Shown here piece after piece: positions 9,711 to 15,137 of a stretch of DNA of 15,137 nt. Position 1 is the first letter of the stretch. Every line of letters begins with the position of its first letter. Position numbers and translations under genes: made by a program. Source of the stretch: Darksidea phi (Eukaryota > Ascomycota > Dothideomycetes > Pleosporales > Lentitheciaceae); assembly GCA_030770425.1 (NCBI GenBank), contig JASJFT010000431.1:1-15137 (forward strand), in the 5' to 3' direction. Under the pieces are notes generated by a model. That model saw only the letters and a program-made list of their open reading frames with translations. It did not search any database and was not told where the DNA came from.

Positions 9711-11152
9711 CGGCGCTCCGGCGCGACATGGGGTAGGCACTCAGTACAGGCAGAGCCTGACCGCATCACCGGATCAGGTAGACGGCAGGTTAGATTGGCC
9801 AGTGATAAGGGCGGGCGGCGTGTGTTTCCTGGTGGCGGCGCCGTGCTTTTTATAGCCACTTCTTTGTGGGTACACCGTCGAGTTCGGCGCTAGGGTCTCG
9901 TAAGATGAAACTATGTACAGGCACCCGCCGAGCGGCGCATTGCCGCAGCTGCAACACGGGCTGGCCCGGCCTACGTCGGGGACGGCGGGCGACGTGGAGG
10001 ACATAGTGCTGTGGAGTATTTGGCGAGGTATATGGTGCTCGAGTGGGCCGGCCGGGGTGGATCGCCGCATACTCAACCCTCACGATCTCCATCGCTCCAG
10101 ATACTCCTCGTGCCTACACCAGCGCTCGTCGCCGCTGCAGAGCACCGCGTCCTCGCTGCTGCACCCGCCGTAACCTTGTGGCCACCGCAGCCTCCGGTCG
10201 CTTGCTCGCCCATGTGGCCCTGCTTTGTGGGCTGCTAGTGTCGCCAGTGTGCCAGCGCTCCGCTCCTGTCGCTCCAACACGCAACGCTTTGGGCCTACCG
10301 CACCCGCCGCCGCCCCTCCGCCCCTCCGCTCGCAACCCTGCGGATGCTTAGCACGCCGTGACCGTCGTCTCTCTAGAGCGGGCTCTGCTCTCTTTCGTGA
10401 CGCCCAGTAACGAGCGGCCTCTTGACGCAAACGACACTCCCACGTAGCTTCCAAGCTGGGCGCACTGGTTGACTCAGCAACAGCCGCTCCCCATCCGCAC
10501 TGGCTGTACCTGCTCTAGCTTCCGCGGTTCCTTTCTTGGTTCCCGCTGTGGACCCTTTTCTGACCCCCGGTCCTTCGCTTCAGTTCGGAGACACTAGCCT
10601 GGTTCTGCTTCGCAGGTTTTGGAGTGCACCCAATCATCCCAGCAAGTCAGCAACACACGCTCCTCTCTCTCTCCACCTGTACGACCAAAATACTCCGTCT
10701 CCGCAGTCCAGCGGCGCCAAATTCTTTGCATGGATGAGGATGGAGTCGGAATAAGTCGTCCGTAGGTGTATAGCTTATGGTGGATGCGCCTCGCTAAGTC
10801 GTTTCCGAGCACGGACCAGCCTCAACAGATCGCATTTTGAGCTTAAACCAAGCTCCACTGCGGGAACTAAAACGAACCCACCCACTAAAAACCTAGCCGT
10901 AACGTTAGCTAGGCTACTTTTTCCACGTAAGAGGGGGATTAATGCATGAGGATGTTAGGAAAACCGAAGAGCACTGTACGACACTCGCAAGCATAAGGAT
11001 GGATTTTCACCCTAGCATTCGTGACACTATTACGATTTACGCCATGAGGTATCGCCTCTTAATTTAACAAGGAAAATTGAACAGACTGTGTCTCTCATAC
11101 GTAGCGTAGCCTTCCTAGATAGAGCGGCCTTTCTTACTCTAGTAGGGTGCCT
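9711..11152. other. GC-rich tract then unannotated spacer
   Basis: 9711-10530 is GC-rich with long, arginine- or proline-rich open frames on both strands, as expected by chance at this composition; it may include the LINE 5' untranslated region. A minus-strand TATAAAAAG lies at 9854-9846, about 140 nt before the ORF1 ATG. From 10530 to 11152 composition normalises and I see no gene, repeat or RNA. Confidence 0.4.
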
Positions 11153-12189
11153 TCAGATAGCCCAGGCCAGCATGGCGATTGAGATCACGAAAACCCCACC
11201 GGCCGTACCTCCTAAGACTCCAGCAGCTGCCCCGGCACCTAAAGCCAGCTGCCCTAGAGGCCGGCCTTCTGTGGCATCTCCTCCACCTGGATAGATGACG
11301 TCGTAAACGGATGGGAGATAGTCCCAAGTCTCAAGTTTCGCGCAGGTGTCCGCATACTTCGTCTAGTCGTATCAACGCGTTAGTTAATGGTTCGGCGGTG
11401 CGGGTCTATTAACTTACAAGATTAAGAGCGCATAGCTGCATAAAGGAGAGGCGATTTCCAAGCTTCTGAGCTTCATAAGCATAATAACCCTGACTGTATG
11501 CAGCGTTGGCAATGTCTAGCGCTTTCCAAGAAGCAAGTAGAGATAGAATGCCGAAAACCAATGCCACAATTGAGATGCCAAGCTCAAGGACATTTTGTTT
11601 TATAAACCATTTGAAATGTTGCCCGATTGTCTATTGTAGAAGTTAGTATGCGTAACAGAGGGAATCCTAACATATAGTTCTGTAATTAATGACAATACTA
11701 CTATACGTACTCGAAGTCTCTCTCTGGGCGCCGCTCTGAGCGGTGGAATCGGGTTGCCATTCTCATTGGGATTGCCGTTCTCCGAATCACTAGGTCTCGC
11801 TGCTTGCCCATTGGGAATTATCGGTCCCATTGGTGTATCATCGGCGTTAGGCACACCATTGCCGCTAGAGATACCCCGGTTGCCAGGCATAGTTGGGACA
11901 AAGATGAGGGCTATGAATCTGGGTTTCAGTGGAATGCGCTTGGGTTCTGCGTCGAAGATATCCAGTACCTTTATAACTGGGATATAGCCACCCAGTCGTG
12001 GGACACGTGGCAGGTTGTTCGATGGAAACCTTGTGTAGGAAAGGCGCAATAGATTTTAATCCATCGCAGCGATACCAAACAGCCGATTCGTTTCTTCCAG
12101 GAAATGTTGTTGAACTGTACAGCCTCCACCAACACGTGGCCCGTAGACGACGCCGACTGTTGAACGGTGTCATGATTAGATGAGTACAT
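11153..12189 (-). CDS. small membrane protein with glycine-zipper C-terminus, about 282 aa, four exons
   Basis: The three 3' exons are well supported: ..-11711, 11630-11418 and 11362-11153. They are joined by introns with GTACGT..CTAAC..AATAG (80 nt) and GTAAGT..CTAAC..ACTAG (55 nt), all phase 0. They encode a Pro/Asn-rich segment, a hydrophobic helix (LELGISIVALVFGILSLLAS), a helical linker (ALDIANAAYSQGYYAYEAQK), then a Gly/Ala-rich hydrophobic end (LGAGAAAGVLGGTAGGVFV) at the very C-terminus. The 5' part is less sure: ATG 12189, exon 12189-12030, intron 12029-11977 with a poor donor (GTTTCC), exon 11976-11711 keeps frame and gives 283 codons including stop. A neighbouring frame (from about 12174) is an alternative first exon. 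The glycine spacing resembles glycine-zipper membrane helices that pack or oligomerise. I do not recognise a named family. Confidence 0.65.
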
Positions 12190-12760
12190 GTATTCTTATC
12201 TGAACAAGGCCGGTGGAGTTCATGGCCCTTGGTTTCATGCTCAGCTCCCAGATGCGGCATACACGTACGGCAATTGTGGTGCTATGCCTTGCTACCGGCG
12301 AGTCATACAAACCTCCCAGACAGACGGACGAGTATGGAAAGGCGGTGAAGCTATTTCCGGAACATCGCAGCGATGAAACAGAGTGCTTTAAAAAGGTCCT
12401 TCTCTTGTGACTAACATCGCACGATTAAGCTTCCCCCTATTATAGGGACTTGGCGAAATTCCCTAATCAGCGGTCCAAATTGCATGTTCTTGGAAGGAAT
12501 TTCCCTTAGTATGCGAGCATAGTGCGACCAGGTACAGTCGCTTGTAGAATCGGTTGCCTCACAGAGACACCGATTAATTCTCGGCGCACGGACATTTGTT
12601 TGCCTCATTTTTGCGCCCACACCGTGAACGACGCAACATTAAAACAAAGCAATAAAGTTAAATTGGAATGGAAATTTTGTCGATTCATTGTTTCAAACAC
12701 TTCCTTACACTGGCTTGACCGGTCAAAGGTGCGTAAAGGCGTCCTCACATGCTATTGCTC

Positions 12761-12840
12761 CGCCTCCACTAGATGCGCCGCCTCTACTAAGTGTGCCGCC
12801 CCATGAGCTGCTCTGCCTCCACTAGATGCTCCGCCTACAA
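12761..12840 (+). repeat. degenerate 18-bp tandem array
   Basis: About five units spaced 17-18 bp, based on CGCCTCCACTAGATGCKC. Copies starting at 12761 and 12813 share the 15-mer GCCTCCACTAGATGC exactly; those between are diverged. On the minus strand part of it reads as a six-residue repeat (AHLVEA), but no gene model includes it. Confidence 0.7.
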
Positions 12841-12960
12841 ACTCTCACCAGTGGCATTTCAGGGTCACTCTACTTCGACATTTATAAGAACTCCGCAGTG
12901 TGATGACAATCACGCATGATTGGTAGGAATCGCCAGAGAAGCTCGACAGCCTACTGCACT

Positions 12961-13124
12961 TGGCGGAAGGTATGCCTCTCGACTGAGTGGTGTCCGACCG
13001 AGTGGTGTTCTGCACATCCCGTGCCTGGGCGGTGCCTGGTAGCGTGGTGACCCCTTAGGCTTGGCGGTATGCCTCCAAAGCCGTGCGGGGTTCATCTCCG
13101 GTCCCAAGCATGGCGTATGCCTCC
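12961..13124 (+). repeat. three dispersed TGGCG-TATGCCTC elements
   Basis: Copies at 12961-12978 (with a 4-nt insertion), 13062-13076 and 13111-13124 share TATGCCTC preceded by TGGCG. The core GGCGTATGCC is an imperfect dyad with GGC and GCC arms. They sit just upstream of a TATA box and a zinc-finger gene, so a binding-site role is conceivable but only inferred. Confidence 0.55.
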
Positions 13125-13139
13125 CACGCCGACGGTCTC

Positions 13140-13146
13140 TATATAT
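13140..13146 (+). promoter_or_regulatory. TATA-like element ahead of the zinc-finger gene
   Basis: TATATAT followed about 25-50 nt downstream by a pyrimidine-rich stretch (CTAACCTCATACCTTCT), a usual setting for a fungal transcription start. An ATG at 13148 begins a 28-codon frame ending at 13234, which is either just upstream of the transcription start or a small upstream ORF. Confidence 0.4.
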
Positions 13147-13314
13147 CATGGTGGGATTCGTCACTAACCTCATACCTTCTATACGAAACCCAGAAACCAC
13201 CCCATACACATCACATTTGACTTCCTACATCTGAGATCACATCGCCCTGCGAGCCACGCCCTTGTGGTGTGTGCAAGCAGGGAACACCACAGCTGTAGCA
13301 ACAACCAGCCTTAA

Positions 13315-14150
13315 AATCGCCCTTGTGCGAAGACATCCAGTCTTCGCGCATACCCAATCTCTCACGGATATTCGAGCCACAGTTTAGGCAGCAACCAAGA
13401 AGACGAACCCCCGAGGTACACTGTCGACCCATACGAGGTTGAGTACCAACCAAATCCATACATTTTTGATCATAATCGCGCCACAACAACATCCTCACCC
13501 GCGAACGTCGCACCTTTCACAGGTATTGGTTCAGCAGATGGTGACTTACAAAACCCTCCGTCTACAGCAAATACCCTTATAGACGACCCCTTCGGGTTTT
13601 CGAACCGTACTTCGCCTACACAAATTGGATCGCCTCCGCTGCACCAGTTCAACCGGAGGCAAACGCCTCTCCCGACAAGCTTCGTCCGTAACTGCCTGTG
13701 ATCGACACTCAAGGTACACCCACATCACTGCCTAACTCCGATGCAACAGACAGCACCGAGATACTTCTTGAGCTTTCCGCAAACAACGGAGCACCCCTGC
13801 ACTGTGATGATTGTGAGGAGCAGTTTAAGGAGCAGAGCATATTAGAGTGAGAACCCAAGTAGCTCCTTGTAAATCAACTGCAAATACTAATACATACATT
13901 TAGCAAACATTGCTTTGTGGAGCACAAACGAAAACACAAGCATCCAGTACCTACCTGTCGGCGGAAGCCCTTTCGTTTGAAGGCCGATCTCAAGCGGCAT
14001 CAAAAAGCCCTTCATAGGGAACAACATGGGACCTGTACTTTTAGGTGCCCAGTTTGTGGCAAGAGCATTTCCAGAAAGGACAACCTCGGTCGACATGTCA
14101 GAAGACTCCATCAGGCGTCGAACGAGGCCGAAGGGCATCCCGGAAGATGA
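13315..14150 (+). CDS. C2H2 zinc-finger protein, three exons, 5' end unresolved
   Basis: Open coding blocks 13315-13687, 13750-13846 and 13904-14150 join in frame (238 codons plus stop). Intron 1 (13688-13749) has GTAACT..CTAAC..CAACAG; intron 2 (13847-13903) has GTGAGA..TACTAATAC..TTTAG and cuts finger 1. The spliced finger is canonical: Cys at 13803 and 13812, 12 residues, His at 13908 and 13923. Finger 3 is also canonical (Cys 14046 and 14055; His 14094 and 14109). Finger 2 is degenerate, with His at the first Cys position (13941), Cys 13956 and 13 residues to His 13998. The N-terminus is Ser/Pro/Asn-rich (PYEVEYQPNPYIFDHN), as in many fungal transcription factors. No ATG occurs in this frame after the stop at 13312, so the start is in an unseen exon or has been lost. 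Likely a DNA-binding regulator; targets unknown. Confidence 0.7.
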
Positions 14151-14171
14151 TACCGGCCTAGAAATGTTGCT

Positions 14172-14431
14172 ACTTCGCAGACTTTACCCAAATAGGCGCG
14201 ACCGCGACTGCATCTATATCATCGACGACACGCAACCACTGCGATATGAAACGTTGGAATTTCTGGCGTCTTGCTTCCCGGTTCTGTATCACGATCCCTT
14301 AGTCATTAACCCACCACCCACGCTACCGCGTTACTGGACGCCATCGCCACTTCGCAGACGTTCTTCAAGTAGGTGCCGCCTCCTCCATACAGTCAACGAC
14401 ACGGTCCCACCAAGGCCGCCACCGCGATACA
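14172..14431 (+). repeat. diverged tandem duplication, about 177-bp period
   Basis: ACTTCGCAGAC recurs at 14172 and 14349, each followed after about 10 nt by AARTAGG and then by a similar series ending in RCCRCYGCGATA. The spacing of 177 nt is a multiple of three. Similarity is patchy and could be partly low complexity. Confidence 0.35.
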
Positions 14432-15071
14432 GATCCCGTTTTCTTCTTTGCAACTACCCATCCAGACTCTGGCTCCCTTCACGGCAGGACTCATATTTGG
14501 TCCTGATCTCATCTCAAAACCGGTCGGGGGTTTAAGACATAGGGACGTACCAGGGCATGCATTTGGAGTTATCACGGCCTAAAGCAGGTATGTCCCGGGA
14601 ACTTGGCCCCCACTGACGCTAGGTGAAATCTACCGCAGGGACCACGAGTATTTCCTCCGGATAGCCTATTACTTGATCGGATGTTGCACTTTTTGGTATT
14701 TTCCTAGCCTCCCGGTCGCTCACTGTTATGGAGATGTACTGAATAAAGGAAGCCGAGAAACCATGCTTGTATTTTGGAGTGCTACAACTTCTCATTCTCT
14801 ACACTCGTTGCAATGCTTTTTCACATATTCCTGTCACTTCTCTTCACGCATAGGCTTGGCTGCTATCAGTCTCTTTACTCTCTATACAGAGAGGCAGGCC
14901 AACAAAACAGACACGTTATCACTGATGGAGGGTTGTGCCCAAGCTCAGTAGCGAGCTATTGGCCCAAAGCATCCAGCTACCCTGTCGCCTTTAGCTGCTG
15001 TAGATCAATGGAGTATCAGAATATACAGTGTTTCTACTATACTACAGTTCTAAACTTATCTAACATGTTTA

Positions 15072-15105
15072 CTAAGTGAGCTGCGCATCTAAGTGAGCTG
15101 CGCAC
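15072..15105 (+). repeat. 17-bp tandem repeat x2
   Basis: CTAAGTGAGCTGCGCAT at 15072 is followed directly by CTAAGTGAGCTGCGCAC at 15089, then an A-rich tract. Such short subterminal doublets occur near the ends of fungal DNA transposons, but no inverted partner exists in the window. Confidence 0.75.
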
Positions 15106-15137
15106 CCCAAAATACACCGAAAAATTGAAAATCTACA

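Larger units (their letters stand above)
12190..13314. other. repeat-bearing intergenic region between divergent genes
   Basis: Probable shared upstream region of the minus-strand membrane-protein gene and the plus-strand zinc-finger gene. It holds an 18-bp degenerate tandem array (12761-12840), two adjacent copies of a 13-mer ending GAGTGGTGT (12981-13008), three TGGCG..TATGCCTC elements (12961-13124) and a TATATAT at 13140-13146. No gene was supported in 12190-12760. Confidence 0.45.
14151..15137. other. unannotated region after the zinc-finger gene
   Basis: A plus-strand frame open to 14535 overlaps the zinc-finger exon out of frame and is judged a shadow. A diverged duplicated segment starts at 14172 and 14349, and a 17-bp tandem pair closes the window at 15072-15105. 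No domain, intron chain or RNA gene was recognised; a further 3' exon of the zinc-finger gene cannot be excluded. Confidence 0.4.

Noticed and set aside
9050..10351. Several plus-strand open frames in the GC-rich tract
   Set aside because: Those in 9050-9710 are antisense shadows of the LINE ORF1; the rest are compositionally biased without domains.
11865..12260. 131-codon minus-strand frame over the 5' part of the membrane-protein gene
   Set aside because: It does not join the downstream exon with a strong splice pair, and its third-position base use looks less coding than the frame from 12189. Kept as an alternative only.
13211..13712. Minus-strand frames with CxxC motifs (for example GCCLNCG and GCCYSCG)
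   Set aside because: They lie antisense to the spliced zinc-finger exon and its leader, and the cysteine pairs have no matching histidines in register.
14026..14535. 169-codon plus-strand frame overlapping the zinc-finger exon
   Set aside because: It runs out of frame through two canonical fingers and has arginine/proline-rich filler composition.
1..15137. tRNA, rRNA, CRISPR or bacterial defence operon
   Set aside because: No cloverleaf boxes, rRNA-like blocks or regularly spaced direct repeats with unique spacers were found; gene structure is fungal.

Overview
The window looks like nuclear DNA of a filamentous ascomycete (Pezizomycotina). Introns are short (about 44-80 nt) with GT..AG borders and CTAAC/CTGAC branch sites. 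Protein architectures are typical of that group: a nucleoside-phosphorylase-domain NLR, a CorA-like membrane protein and C2H2 zinc fingers. A Tad-type LINE ORF1 remnant is also present. Genes are sparse and repeats frequent, as in accessory or subtelomere-like compartments. No bacterial operon signals, rRNA, tRNA or CRISPR were seen.

Layout. 1-891: non-coding, with a telomere-like hexamer run at 88-110. 892-5661 (+): a large NLR-type gene. Exon 1 encodes a PNP_UDP effector domain; exon 2 encodes NACHT, helical and ankyrin regions. Both lie in frame 1, separated by about 180-190 nt with in-frame stops, read here as an intron. 5662-6931: no secure gene, one weak frameshifted coding-like patch. 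6932-8823 (-): a five-exon gene whose frames join exactly across four introns, for a 559-aa CorA-like membrane protein with a three-copy 54-bp in-frame repeat in its tail. 9046-9710 (-): a broken LINE ORF1 fragment. 9711-11152: GC-rich, then unremarkable DNA. 11153-12189 (-): a four-exon gene (5' end less certain) for a small membrane protein ending in a glycine-zipper hydrophobic segment. 12761-13146: repeats and a TATA box leading into 13315-14150 (+), a C2H2 zinc-finger gene split by two introns, with no visible start codon. 14151-15137: no gene, two small repeats.

How they may work together. Fungal NLRs of the PNP-NACHT-ANK type are thought to be innate-immunity or incompatibility receptors; related PNP effectors deplete nucleotides. 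The two membrane-protein genes on the opposite strand could be partners or simply accessory neighbours; nothing in the sequence proves a joint pathway. Most interesting are the effector/receptor exon split, the glycine-zipper membrane protein, the in-frame minisatellite, and the zinc-finger gene with repeated dyads upstream.
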